The notes below the pieces were generated by a model. That model saw only the letters and a list, made by a program, of their open reading frames with translations. It was not told the origin of the DNA and searched no databases. Shown here piece by piece: positions 43,235-51,541 of a stretch of 64,000 bases of DNA (positions within the stretch are counted from its first letter, which is position 1; each line of letters opens with the position of its first letter). Made by a program: the position numbers and the translations under genes. Source of the stretch: Tessaracoccus caeni (GTDB lineage: Bacteria > Actinomycetota > Actinomycetes > Propionibacteriales > Propionibacteriaceae); contig NZ_JARGDO010000003.1 in the NCBI RefSeq assembly GCF_029211185.1, positions 1 to 64,000 of the forward strand, given 5' to 3'.

Positions 43235-44016
43235 GCGTCTTGACCGTTGACAAGCTCACCCGGCACTTCGGCGGCCTGACCGCCGTCTTCGAGGTGTCGA
43301 TGCATCTGGAGGAGGGCGAACTCGTCGGCCTGATCGGCCCCAACGGCGCCGGCAAGACCACGTTGTTCAACCTGCTCACCGGCGTCTACCCGCCGTCGAG
43401 CGGCACCATCGAGCTGACCCTCGACGGCGTCAGCACGTCACTCGGTGGCAAGGCACCCAACAAGATCTGCGCCGCCGGCGTGGGTCGCACGTTCCAGAAC
43501 ATCCGCCTGTTCAAGGAACTGACGGTGCTCGAGAACGTGCGCTCGGCGCTGCAGCAGAACGAGCGCTACTCGTTGTTCACCGCCTTCCTGCACACCCCGC
43601 CCTACCGGGCGACGGAGCAGCGGATCACCGACGAGTCGATGAAACTGCTCGACGTGATGGGCCTCGCGGCCAAGGCCGAGGAGCTGGCCAGCAACCTGTC
43701 CTACGGCGAGCAGCGCCACCTTGAGATCGCGCGAGCTCTTGCCACCCGACCCAAGCTGCTGCTGCTCGACGAACCGGCTGCCGGCATGAACCCCAACGAG
43801 ACCGCGGAGCTGACGGGCCTGATCGCCAAGCTCCGTCGCGACTTCGGGCTCACCGTGCTGTTGATCGAGCACGACATGTCGCTGGTGATGAAGATCTGCG
43901 AGCGCATCTACGTGCTCGACCACGGGATCGTGATCTCGTCGGGCCTGCCCGCCGAGGTGCGCAACGATCCCAAGGTGATCAAGGCGTACCTAGGAGAAGA
44001 GGCCCCCCATGCTTGA
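43231..44016 (+). CDS. livG: branched-chain amino-acid ABC transporter ATPase LivG
   Basis: A 261-residue ABC ATPase. Walker A GPNGAGKTT, VGRTFQNIRLFKELTVLENV (Q-loop), signature LSYGEQRHLEIARALAT, Walker B LLLLDEPAAGMN and H-loop LIEHDM are all present. The start GTG overlaps the livM stop; its own stop lies eight bases inside livF. It works with LivF as a heterodimer. Confidence 0.95.
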   Translation: MSVLTVDKLTRHFGGLTAVFEVSMHLEEGELVGLIGPNGAGKTTLFNLLTGVYPPSSGTIELTLDGVSTSLGGKAPNKICAAGVGRTFQNIRLFKELTVLENVRSALQQNERYSLFTAFLHTPPYRATEQRITDESMKLLDVMGLAAKAEELASNLSYGEQRHLEIARALATRPKLLLLDEPAAGMNPNETAELTGLIAKLRRDFGLTVLLIEHDMSLVMKICERIYVLDHGIVISSGLPAEVRNDPKVIKAYLGEEAPHA

Positions 44017-44710
44017 GGTTCGCGATCTGCAGGTGCACTTCGGCGTCATCAACGCCATCAAGGGCATCTCCTTCGATGTGGCTCAGGGCGAGATCGTCAC
44101 CCTGATCGGTGCCAACGGCGCGGGCAAGACCACGACGCTGCGCACGCTGTCCGGGCTGAAGAGGCCCACGTCGGGCACCATCACCCTGGAAGGTGCCGAC
44201 ATCACCAAGATGTCGGCGCAGGCGCGCGTCACCAAGGGCCTGTCGCAGGTGCCGGAAGGGCGTCGCGTGTTCCCGGAGATGAGCGTCCTCGAGAACCTCG
44301 AACTCGGGGCCTTCCTGCGGCGCACCGTCGACGCGGCCGACTACGACGAGGTCTACGACCGCTTCCCCGTGCTGGCCGAGCGACGCAAGCAGCTGGCGGG
44401 CACCCTCTCGGGCGGGGAGCAGCAGATGCTGGCCATGGGGCGCGCGATGATGGCCAAGCCGTCGGTGCTGCTGCTCGACGAGCCGTCGATGGGTCTGGCG
44501 CCGCTGCTGGTGCAGGAGATTTTCGACATCATCGTCAAGATCAACAAGGAGTCGGGCACCACCGTGCTGCTGGTGGAGCAGAACGCGAATATGGCCCTGC
44601 AGATCGCCCACCGCGCCTACGTGATGGAGACGGGCTCGATAGTCTTGTCTGGTACAGCTGCGGAGCTGGCGCAGACCGACGAAGTGAAACGCGCGTACCT
44701 GGGAGGCTGA
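44009..44710 (+). CDS. livF: branched-chain amino-acid ABC transporter ATPase LivF
   Basis: A 233-residue ABC ATPase. Walker A GANGAGKTT, VPEGRRVFPEMSVLENL (LivF hallmark), signature LSGGEQQMLAMGRAMM, Walker B LLLDEPSMGL and VEQNANMAL are clear. Translation starts within the end of livG. The next ATG is one base after its stop, so the CBS-ACT gene belongs to the same transcript. Confidence 0.95.
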   Translation: MLEVRDLQVHFGVINAIKGISFDVAQGEIVTLIGANGAGKTTTLRTLSGLKRPTSGTITLEGADITKMSAQARVTKGLSQVPEGRRVFPEMSVLENLELGAFLRRTVDAADYDEVYDRFPVLAERRKQLAGTLSGGEQQMLAMGRAMMAKPSVLLLDEPSMGLAPLLVQEIFDIIVKINKESGTTVLLVEQNANMALQIAHRAYVMETGSIVLSGTAAELAQTDEVKRAYLGG

Positions 44711-44711
44711 C

Positions 44712-45359
44712 ATGTTCGTCAAGTATCGGATGACGGCGAACCCCTTCACCGTGGGGCCACGGGTGCCCATCCCCGAGGCCGCCGAGTTGATGGCCGGATA
44801 CGGCGTGCGGCACCTGCCCGTCGTCGACGAAGGCCAGGTGATCGGGGTGATCTCGAAGAACGACATCGCCGCTGCGGGGCCGTCGCAGGCCACCACGCTG
44901 GCCGCGTCTGAGGCCACCTATCTGCTGTCCAAGCTGAAGGTGTACCGGGTGATGAGCAAGCCCGCGTTGACCATCTCGCCGGATGCGCTGCTGGAAGAAG
45001 CTGCCGTCATCATGCGCGACGAGAAGATCGAGATGCTGCCGGTGGTCGACGACGGTCGGTTGGTCGGTGTGATCACGGAGAGCGACATCCTGGATTCGTT
45101 CATCGACATCCTCGGCTTCCGCGAGCATGGCACCCGGCTCACCATCGAGGCCAAGGACGAGCCCGGCGTGCTGGAGAAGATGAGCGGAATCACGGCCGCC
45201 CACGACGCCAACATCACGCACTTGGCAGTGCACCGCGGCAGCGGGGAGTACAGCGTGGTCATCGTCGGGTTGAACACGTTGAACACCGACGAGATCGAGG
45301 CCGATCTGGCTGCGGCGGGCATGAAGGTCGTCGCCAAACTGACCAACGTCCACATCTGA
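44712..45359 (+). CDS. CBS-ACT domain protein ending the liv operon
   Basis: A 215-residue cytosolic protein: two CBS domains (residues about 1-60 with HLPVVDEGQVIGVISKNDI, and 77-135 with MLPVVDDGRLVGVITESDI) and a C-terminal ACT domain (RLTIEAKDEPGVLEKMSGITAAHDANITHLAV). The layout resembles AcuB-like proteins. CBS domains bind adenosine nucleotides and ACT domains bind amino acids, so it could sense intracellular branched-chain amino acid or energy state and modulate uptake; that is inference from its place in the operon. Confidence 0.85.
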   Translation: MFVKYRMTANPFTVGPRVPIPEAAELMAGYGVRHLPVVDEGQVIGVISKNDIAAAGPSQATTLAASEATYLLSKLKVYRVMSKPALTISPDALLEEAAVIMRDEKIEMLPVVDDGRLVGVITESDILDSFIDILGFREHGTRLTIEAKDEPGVLEKMSGITAAHDANITHLAVHRGSGEYSVVIVGLNTLNTDEIEADLAAAGMKVVAKLTNVHI

Positions 45360-45406
45360 CCGACCAGACGACGACAACCGCGTGCCCCGTCGGCCAAGCC
45401 GGGCTG

Positions 45407-45627
45407 ACGCTCTTTGAGGTGCGGAGCGCAGCGGAGCCTCGACAATCAAGGCCAGCGCGGAGCACTGATGACGCTCTTTGAGGTGCGAAGGCTCAGGGGC
45501 GAGGAACGAGCCCCAAAGCCGAAGCCTCGAAAAGAGCTGACTGGCAGCCTGACAATGGTCGCTGCCATAGGTCACGCTGGCTCTCCTCGAGGCTCCTCGC
45601 AGAGCTCGTCGCACCTCGAAGAGCGTG
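45407..45627. repeat. family 1 repeat block
   Basis: Copies at 45407-45448 and 45471-45538, the latter with the long loop ggggcgaggaacgagcccc, linked by the conserved gacaatcaaggccagcgcgg-agcactgatg spacer; a further copy at 45578-45627. The block fills the 307 bases between the CBS-ACT stop and the aldo/keto reductase and probably terminates the liv operon. No gene. Confidence 0.87.
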
Positions 45628-45666
45628 GGCGATAGGCTGTCGACTGGTCGAACGAGGAGGATCAGG

Positions 45667-46602
45667 ATGAAGAGCGTTCCGTTTGCGGGAGCACAGGCAC
45701 CGGCGGTAGTCGCCGGGATGATGCGGATCATCGACAAGAGCGACGAGCAGATCCGCGAGTTGTACGACGCGGCGCGTGGCTCGGGCGTCGACTTCTTCGA
45801 TCATGCCGACATCTACGGACGCGATCACGGCTGCGAGCGTCGCTTCGCCGAGGCACTCCGACTGAGCCCCGCGGAGCGTGGAGAGATCACGATCCAGACC
45901 AAGGCCGGCATCGTTCCCGCCGAGGCTGGAACCTATTTCGACTTCTCCTACGAGCATCTCGTCGGCCAGGTGGAGGGGTCGCTGCGGGCGTTGAACACCG
46001 ACTACATCGACGTCCTCCTGCTGCACCGTCCCGACGCCCTCGTCGAGCCCGAGGAGGTGGCCCGGGCCTTCGACCACCTGGAGGCCTCCGGCAAGGTGCG
46101 GGCGTTCGGCGTCTCGAACCACACCCCTCGCCAGATCGACTTGCTGCGCACCGCCGTGCGCCAGCCGATCGTCGCCAACCAGATCCAGCTGTCGATCACG
46201 CACGCGCCGGCGATCGCGCAGGGCATCGCGGCGAACATCGCCGGAGCCGACCAAGCCCTGACCCTCGACGGCGGTGGCGTCCTCGACTACTGCCGACTGA
46301 ACGGCGTCACGGTGCAGGCCTGGTCGCCGCTGCAGTCGGGCCGTCCGGGCGTCGGCACCTTCCTTGGCGCCCCCGAGTTCCCGGAACTGAACGCGGCCAT
46401 CGACCGCCTGGCCAAGGCCTACGACGTCACCCCGCTCGGCATCGTCACCGCGTGGCTCACCCGGCATCCCGCGCAGATGCAGGTGGTGCTGGGCACCACC
46501 ACCCCATCGCGGATAGGCGAGGCCGCTCGCGGCTCCGACGTGGTGCTCACCCGCCCGGAGTGGTACGAACTGCTCCGCGCCGCCGGCTACTTCGTCCCGT
46601 AA
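45667..46602 (+). CDS. aldo/keto reductase family oxidoreductase
   Basis: A 311-residue (beta/alpha)8 aldo/keto reductase of the YdhF type, NADPH-dependent. The catalytic Asp/Tyr pair lies in FFDHADIYG (residues about 39-47), the Lys in ITIQTKAGI and the His in VLLLHRPDAL. GKVRAFGVSNHTPRQIDLL is the family signature, and LGTTTPSRIGEA binds the cofactor. The ATG at 45667 has GAGGAGG upstream. Natural substrate unknown. Confidence 0.92.
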   Translation: MKSVPFAGAQAPAVVAGMMRIIDKSDEQIRELYDAARGSGVDFFDHADIYGRDHGCERRFAEALRLSPAERGEITIQTKAGIVPAEAGTYFDFSYEHLVGQVEGSLRALNTDYIDVLLLHRPDALVEPEEVARAFDHLEASGKVRAFGVSNHTPRQIDLLRTAVRQPIVANQIQLSITHAPAIAQGIAANIAGADQALTLDGGGVLDYCRLNGVTVQAWSPLQSGRPGVGTFLGAPEFPELNAAIDRLAKAYDVTPLGIVTAWLTRHPAQMQVVLGTTTPSRIGEAARGSDVVLTRPEWYELLRAAGYFVP

Positions 46603-46635
46603 CCTCGACAGTTGGGGAGAGCGCGGAGCACTGAT

Positions 46636-47033
46636 GACGCTCTTTGAGGTGCGTAGGCGTCAGGCGAGGAACGAGCCCAGAGCCGTAGCCTCGACAGGTG
46701 GGGAGAGCGCGGAGCACTGATCACGCTCTTTGAGGTGCGAAGGCGTCAGGCGAGGAACGAGCCCAGAGCCGTAGCCTCGAAAAGAGCCCACGCGACGGTC
46801 CGCAGGAAGTTGGCCACGGTTGGCTACTCGTGCTGCGAACCCCGTAGTTGATACACCTGGTAAGTAGCTAATTGATCTAATCAACAGAGCACTTGGACCC
46901 GTGGGTGAGTCTGCTTTCGGCTGCGCGCAGGCTCTTTTCGAGGCTCGCTTCGCTCGCACCTCAAAGAGCGTCGTTGGTGCTTCGCGCTGGCCTTGATTGT
47001 CGAGGCTCGCTTCGCTCGCACCTCAAAGAGCGT
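46636..47033. repeat. family 1 repeat blocks with short AT-rich centre
   Basis: Copies at about 46636 and 46723 form an 87-bp tandem (acgctctttgaggtgcg... gaggaacgagccc). A second block runs from 46930 to 47033 with the ttgattgt spacer. The centre (46790-46929) is AT-richer and contains ttgatctaatcaa (palindromic, about 46871-46883), but I see no gene, tRNA or promoter I would defend. The block spans the whole 453-base gap. Confidence 0.85.
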
Positions 47034-47055
47034 GAACGGACTCCAGGCTCGGGTG

Positions 47056-47235
47056 TTAGTTGTCGGGGTCGTCGAGGGGGGCGGTGCGCTGCTGGTCGAG
47101 CCAGTCGGCCTCGTCGACCAGGTCGGAGGGCGAGGTGATCCGGTCGGGTTCCTCGGTGGGGTCGGTTGGGGTGAGCTGATCCACCAGGTCGGCTTCGGGA
47201 ACCTCGGTGGTGGGGTCGATGCGGTCGTCGGTCAT
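47056..47235 (-). CDS. small acidic protein, unknown function
   Basis: A 59-residue, strongly acidic protein (about one third Asp/Glu), with no hydrophobic segment and probably little fixed structure. I do not recognise it. The ATG at 47235 overlaps the Nudix stop (ATGA) and has GAGGAAAG upstream, so translation is coupled to the Nudix gene; that coupling is the best evidence that it is real. It is the last gene in the cluster and is followed by family 1 repeats. Confidence 0.7.
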   Translation of the reverse strand: MTDDRIDPTTEVPEADLVDQLTPTDPTEEPDRITSPSDLVDEADWLDQQRTAPLDDPDN

Positions 47236-47879
47236 CTTTCCTCCTCGGTGTTTTCGTCGGTCCATCGCCAGAGTTTGGGTGGGCGTCCGCCGGAGGTGGG
47301 CGCCAGGCCGGCCTCGGTGAGGCCGGGGGTCTTGGTCAGGTCGCGATTGAGGTTGGCCCGGTGCGGTTCGCGGCCGGCGAGCTGCGTGGTGATCGCGACG
47401 GCGTCAGTGGCCGTGAACTGTGGGCCGGTGAGCGCCCGGGTGAAGTGGAGGTCGCGCCAGAGCAGGTCGGCCAGCAGCCGGCGCGATTGGGCGACGATCT
47501 GGTCGTGGTCGAAGGCCAGCTGCGGGGGATCGTCCAGACGAACCCAGCGCATGGACGCATCGCCGTCGTCCGGCGAGGGGAGCGCGGCCCACATCGCGAT
47601 GGAGAGGGACGGTCCGCGCGGATCTCGCGACGGTTCGTCGAAGGTGCGCAGCTGGCCGAGTGCCGTGGGCGGTTGGGACAGCCCCAGCTTGTCGAGCGCC
47701 CGCCCAGCCGCGTGCTCCAGCCGCTCGCCGCTGAGCACGACGACGCCAGGCAGGGCCAGTTCGCCGTCGAACGGTGGCGCCGTTCGGTGATGCACGCCGA
47801 GCAGCACCTCACGCGCCGACCGGTCGTAGGCCAGGGCTACGACGTCGACCGAGACTACGCTGAAAATGCCCTCTGACAT
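47232..47879 (-). CDS. NrtR-like Nudix / winged-helix protein with degenerate Nudix box
   Basis: A 215-residue protein with an N-terminal Nudix domain and a C-terminal winged-helix segment (LTGPQFTATDAVAITTQLAGREPHRANLNRDLTKTPGL ... GGRPPKLWRW) as in NrtR regulators of NAD metabolism. The Nudix box GVVVLSGERLEHAAGRALDKLGL keeps the first Glu but lacks the catalytic REUxEE glutamates, as in non-catalytic NrtR sensors. Known NrtR proteins bind ADP-ribose and repress. The next gene upstream is a PurA paralogue. It could regulate this cluster, for instance at the palindrome at 51542; the ligand is unproven. The start ATG at 47879 has no clear Shine-Dalgarno. Confidence 0.82.
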   Translation of the reverse strand: MSEGIFSVVSVDVVALAYDRSAREVLLGVHHRTAPPFDGELALPGVVVLSGERLEHAAGRALDKLGLSQPPTALGQLRTFDEPSRDPRGPSLSIAMWAALPSPDDGDASMRWVRLDDPPQLAFDHDQIVAQSRRLLADLLWRDLHFTRALTGPQFTATDAVAITTQLAGREPHRANLNRDLTKTPGLTEAGLAPTSGGRPPKLWRWTDENTEEER

Positions 47880-48048
47880 GGTCTGACAAGCCTACTCGCG
47901 TCTCGGTCGGTTGGGGATGGTCGAGGGGAAGGCGATCGACCCGGATGCCGCCGCAGCACGCTGCCGAGGTGGTCGCGCCCATCGTGGAGGGGGCCCGTCG
48001 TTGGTCGAGCTGAGGGGCGCGTCGGCCTGGCTCGAGTTGCTCACCGCT

Positions 48049-49392
48049 CTACACGAATGCCATCAGCCGACGGTCGAGGCGAGATGGGCCGTCGGACGTC
48101 AGGACGACGGGGGCGCCGACGGCCTCTGAGATCAGCGCCAAGACTTCGTGGTCGTTGTGGGGGAGCGGTTCCAGGCTGGGGTGGGCAGATGATGCGGTGA
48201 CAGTGAGGGCGTCGAGCTGGTTCAGGTCTTGGCCAGTTGGCAGGGGGAGGGGATCGGGGTCGCCGTCCCAGGTACGGGCGACGCATAGCCCGCCGTGCGC
48301 GAGGGCGTCGAGATGCGAGACGCCCACGCCGTCGATCCGTCCGGCGACCTTCGCGGCGTAGCGCAGGGCCGGCAGGTCGAGGTGCCCGGTGCGCCAGCTG
48401 CCCTGGTAGAGGCCGGGACCGTTGTCGGGCTCGGGCAGCTCCAGGGTGCCGTCCTCGGTGGGCATCGGCCCGTGGCCGTGGCGCGTGGCGTAGGTGCGGG
48501 TGAGGCCCAGCACGTACGGTCGGTGGCCGGCTGCGGTCAGGCCCGCGACGAGGTGCCGCGGAGTGACCGTCGCCCAGGTGGTGTGCGGATGGAAGCCGTG
48601 CCACTCGTCGAGAAGGAGGCCCTGTGAGCCCTCGAAGATCACCGTGCCGGCGTCGAGGGCCTCGGAGATGGCGGCGTCGATGTCGTCGACGATCCGGATC
48701 TCTCGTGCGACCGTCATCAGTTCGTCGGTCATCTCGGCGACGGAGGGATGGCGGGCGTCGGCGTCGTCGACCAGGTTGAGGAGAGGACGGGCGTAGGTGG
48801 CGAGGGCGTCCAGGGCTGCCGTCGTGGTGGTGCGATCGGCCAGGTCGCCGAGACGGAGGGCAGGAACGGCAGGTGCATCGGCGGGGCAGGGGAAGTTGCC
48901 GATCAGTTCGCTGCGTTTGGCGAGTTGCTGGATGGCCAGGTCGTAGGCGACGGTCTCGCCGATGCCCAGGCCGGTCGAGCCGTGCCGAGCGGTGCCGCGC
49001 AGGATCTCTCGCGCGCGGTTCATAGCCGCGTGGATCGGGGTGGTGACCAGGCAGGTGGCATCGGCCGTGATCAGGCCGAGCGGGTCGGCCACGCCTTTCG
49101 TCTCCAGCTCAGCCGCTTCGGCGTTCAGCAGGAGGGGATTGACCAGCATCGGCGCCCGCAGGATGGTGGGCACGCCGAGGAAGGTGGCCGAGCCGAACTG
49201 GCGGAACGTGTGGTGCCGCGGCCCGTGCCGCACGTTGTGAGCGGCCTGGGCGCCGCCCGACCACCGCACCACGGCGACCGTGTCGTCGATGGTGGAGGCG
49301 AGATAGTCGACGGTGGCGCCCTTCGACTCGTCGCCATAGCCCAACCCGACGACGACGATGGCCTGCCGAGGCGCGGTGGTGAGCGGTGTCAT
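48049..49392 (-). CDS. adenylosuccinate synthetase paralogue with altered aspartate loop
   Basis: A 447-residue protein homologous to PurA along its length. The phosphate loop reads GLGYGDESKG (residues 16-25; PurA has WGDEGKGK), keeping the catalytic Asp; the catalytic His is in SGGAQAAHNV (His52; PurA GGxNAGH). HGSTGLGIGET, FEGSQGLLLDEWHG and ATRHGHGPMPTED match PurA blocks. The aspartate-binding loop (PurA TTGRxRRTGWLD) is replaced by YQGSWRTGHLD. It probably activates a purine 6-oxo group as PurA does, but may use another amine donor or nucleotide. ATG at 49392 with AAGGAG upstream. This is unlikely to be the housekeeping PurA. Confidence 0.82.
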   Translation of the reverse strand: MTPLTTAPRQAIVVVGLGYGDESKGATVDYLASTIDDTVAVVRWSGGAQAAHNVRHGPRHHTFRQFGSATFLGVPTILRAPMLVNPLLLNAEAAELETKGVADPLGLITADATCLVTTPIHAAMNRAREILRGTARHGSTGLGIGETVAYDLAIQQLAKRSELIGNFPCPADAPAVPALRLGDLADRTTTTAALDALATYARPLLNLVDDADARHPSVAEMTDELMTVAREIRIVDDIDAAISEALDAGTVIFEGSQGLLLDEWHGFHPHTTWATVTPRHLVAGLTAAGHRPYVLGLTRTYATRHGHGPMPTEDGTLELPEPDNGPGLYQGSWRTGHLDLPALRYAAKVAGRIDGVGVSHLDALAHGGLCVARTWDGDPDPLPLPTGQDLNQLDALTVTASSAHPSLEPLPHNDHEVLALISEAVGAPVVLTSDGPSRLDRRLMAFV

Positions 49393-49410
49393 GGTGTCTC
49401 CTTTTGAGTT

Positions 49411-49635
49411 CACGCTCCTTGAGGTGCGAGGCCGCCCGCGGCCGAGCCTCGAAAGGAGTTGGCGGGGGCCGAAGGACGGTCCCAGCCAGAGGTTGCGGTG
49501 GCTCTTTTCGAGGCTCCGCTGCGCTCCGCACCTCAAAGAGCGTCATTGGTGCTCCGCGCTCGCCCTAACTGTCGAGGCTCCGCTGCGCTTCGCACCTCAA
49601 AGAGCGTCATTGGTGCTCCGCACCTCGAAGAGCGT
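49411..49635. repeat. family 1 repeat block inside cluster
   Basis: A hairpin copy at 49411-49458 (cacgctccttgaggtgcgag ... gcctcgaaaggag) and an array at 49501-49635 with units 64 bp apart (49509, 49573). It separates the vWA gene from the PurA paralogue, so either it is read through or the downstream genes have their own promoter. Confidence 0.87.
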
Positions 49636-49644
49636 GGATGGGGG

Positions 49645-50592
49645 TCAGAGGTCGGCGGGGAGGAGGCCGCCGGCATTCGGGGCGCCGAGGGTGGCGAGGG
49701 CCTTGCCGACGGCCGCTCCGGTCTTGAGGCCTAGGTCGTTGAGATCCTGCAGGCCCTCGTCGAGGGTGATCGACTCCTCCATGATCCCGACGGTGAGCGC
49801 GATCAGGTCGCACACCGCGTCGGGGTCGTCGAGCTTCAGGAAGCGCTCGCCGACGATCTCCCGCCAGTGCTCCTCCAGCCAGGGCTGGTCGTAGTAGGAA
49901 GTGAGGTTGGGCACCACGAAGTAGACGTGGAACTTTTCCTCCAGCAGTCGGTAGACCTCTTCGATCGACAGGTCCTGAGCCACCTCGTCGCCGATGTAGC
50001 GGCGGATCGAGTCGGCGAAAAGGAAGCGCTTGTTGGCCTCGTCGCCGATCAGGAAGCAGTAGCCCTTGCGGCCGCGCTTGTCCAGGCTGTCGAGCTGTGC
50101 GCGAGTGGCGAGGAACCACGACGCCAGCGCGTAGCCCTCGCGCCTGTCGCCGCCTCCGCCGCCCTCCAGGTAGATGTCGCGCAGTTGCTCGTCGATGCGG
50201 TTGTCGCTCTCGAACTGGCCGATCTGCAGCGGCACCCGGTCGTAGACGTCGTCGCCGATCGCGCCGACGAGGATCTGCGGATCCTGCGCGTACCCGCCGC
50301 GGGTGAGCAGGCCCAGCAGGTCGGGCAGGCGCTTCTGCAGCGTGCGGGGCACGCCGCCCATCGAGCCGGTGACGTCGAAGAGGACGGCGATCGGCGTCGA
50401 GTTGGGGTGGTCGGCGCTGTCCCTGGCCTCGCGCACGGTGGCGCCGAAGGCGTCGAGGCTCGCGGCCGCCTTGCGGAGGTTGCGAGGCGTGTTGCGCATG
50501 GCGGAGGTGTATCCGAAATCGTCCTTGCCGGCGGCGCGGCGAGCCGACGCGGCATTGGTGTAGGCGGTGGTGTTCCAGTATCCGGTTCCCAT
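49645..50592 (-). CDS. von Willebrand factor A domain protein
   Basis: A 315-residue protein with a cytosolic vWA domain. The metal-ion-dependent adhesion site begins in VLFDVTGSMGG (D-x-T-x-S). The N-terminal 60 residues (GYWNTTAYTNAASARRAAGKDDFGYTSAM) and the segments ILVGAIGDDVYDRVPLQIGQFESDNRIDEQL and EGGGGGDRREGYALASWFLA are distinctive and unlike Mg-chelatase vWA proteins. No signal peptide or helix is evident. The J-domain gene ends 32 bases before its start, so the two are probably cotranscribed. vWA proteins usually form metal-dependent protein complexes; the partner here may be the J/kinase-like protein. Confidence 0.85.
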   Translation of the reverse strand: MGTGYWNTTAYTNAASARRAAGKDDFGYTSAMRNTPRNLRKAAASLDAFGATVREARDSADHPNSTPIAVLFDVTGSMGGVPRTLQKRLPDLLGLLTRGGYAQDPQILVGAIGDDVYDRVPLQIGQFESDNRIDEQLRDIYLEGGGGGDRREGYALASWFLATRAQLDSLDKRGRKGYCFLIGDEANKRFLFADSIRRYIGDEVAQDLSIEEVYRLLEEKFHVYFVVPNLTSYYDQPWLEEHWREIVGERFLKLDDPDAVCDLIALTVGIMEESITLDEGLQDLNDLGLKTGAAVGKALATLGAPNAGGLLPADL

Positions 50593-50624
50593 GATGGGCT
50601 CCTATCCGTGAGGTGGTTGATGGG

Positions 50625-51536
50625 TCAGGCGGCCGGCCCGGAGGGCGGCATGGTGAAGGGGCGGAAGCGGCGGGGGCCGTAGAGGGCCTGCAGGAGCAGG
50701 TCGTATTCGCCGAGGCGACGCCCTGGAGCGAGACCGACGGCCTGGCGGGCGAAGGTGCGCTGGCGATGCTCGGAGGAGCTGAGCATGGCGTCGAAGAGAT
50801 CGGAGATGGACTGACCGTCGGGGTGGTCGTCGTCGCCCCATCCGATGAGCACGACGCCGCGTTCCTCCGGATGGATCAGCACCGTGTCGAGCCCGAGGTT
50901 CCCGTGGGCGACGGTGGCCGCGTCCAGCGTCATGAAGAGCCGTCGCGCCATCCAGGCCCAGTCGCGCCCGTCGAGGCCGGCGGGGTAGGCGTCGCGCACC
51001 TCGCGCAAGGTGTGCAGGCCGTCGGGCAGGCTGTACGCCACCCATTCCCGGCCTCCGACGCTCCCACGATCGACGAGCGCGGGGCCGAAGGCCTGCATCC
51101 CCGCTCGCGCGAGCCTCTGGTGCGCCCGGCGCAGCGTCGAGGTGGCTGGGCCGGGGGTGCGGCTGATGGCGACGAAGGTTCGCTCCGTGTCGGTGGCGTA
51201 GGTGCTGAATCGCTTCGCCTGGCGGATCCTCTGTCGCAGCCGGTAGACCGCGTCCTGCCCGACGACGTGCGGTCCCGCCTTGGCCGCTGACGCGGAAGCG
51301 CCCGCCAACCACTGGTCGTAGAGCTGGTTTAGCCTCGCGGTTGCGCGCTGGGCATCGTCGATGTGTGCGCCGTTCGCCCTGGCCAGATCCGGATGAATCA
51401 GCGCAACGAGAGTGCGGTAATGCCGCTTCGCTCTCCTGGTGTCGGCGGGCACTGCGGGCTCGCCCGCGAACACGTCCGCGGGTCCGTGAGCCCCGAGGAT
51501 GTGGCGGATCGCCTTGGCGGTGGTCATCTGATTCAT
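50625..51536 (-). CDS. J-domain fused to a kinase-like (pseudokinase) domain
   Basis: A 303-residue cytosolic protein. Residues about 36-77 form a J-domain with the HPD tripeptide at 48-50 (VALIHPDLARA), which in other proteins stimulates DnaK. The rest looks like a diverged protein-kinase fold: VAISRTP where VAIK is expected, HGNLGLDTVLI at 211-221 where HRDLxPxNIL is expected, and VLIGWGDD where DFG is expected. Lys, Asp and DFG are all changed, so it is probably not catalytic. The start ATG at 51536 follows a clear promoter; ATG at 51527 is possible. It heads the cluster with the vWA protein. Confidence 0.75.
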   Translation of the reverse strand: MNQMTTAKAIRHILGAHGPADVFAGEPAVPADTRRAKRHYRTLVALIHPDLARANGAHIDDAQRATARLNQLYDQWLAGASASAAKAGPHVVGQDAVYRLRQRIRQAKRFSTYATDTERTFVAISRTPGPATSTLRRAHQRLARAGMQAFGPALVDRGSVGGREWVAYSLPDGLHTLREVRDAYPAGLDGRDWAWMARRLFMTLDAATVAHGNLGLDTVLIHPEERGVVLIGWGDDDHPDGQSISDLFDAMLSSSEHRQRTFARQAVGLAPGRRLGEYDLLLQALYGPRRFRPFTMPPSGPAA

Positions 51537-51541
51537 AAGTT

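Noticed and set aside
46790..46929. Possible tRNA or promoter in the AT-richer gap between repeats
   Set aside because: No cloverleaf, no T-loop GTTCRA in the right place, and no convincing -35/-10 pair; only the short palindrome ttgatctaatcaa stands out.
47911..48129. 72-codon plus-strand frame between the Nudix and PurA-like genes
   Set aside because: It overlaps the PurA-paralogue 3' end antisense, with no ribosome site and a random-looking translation; the 169-base gap appears empty.
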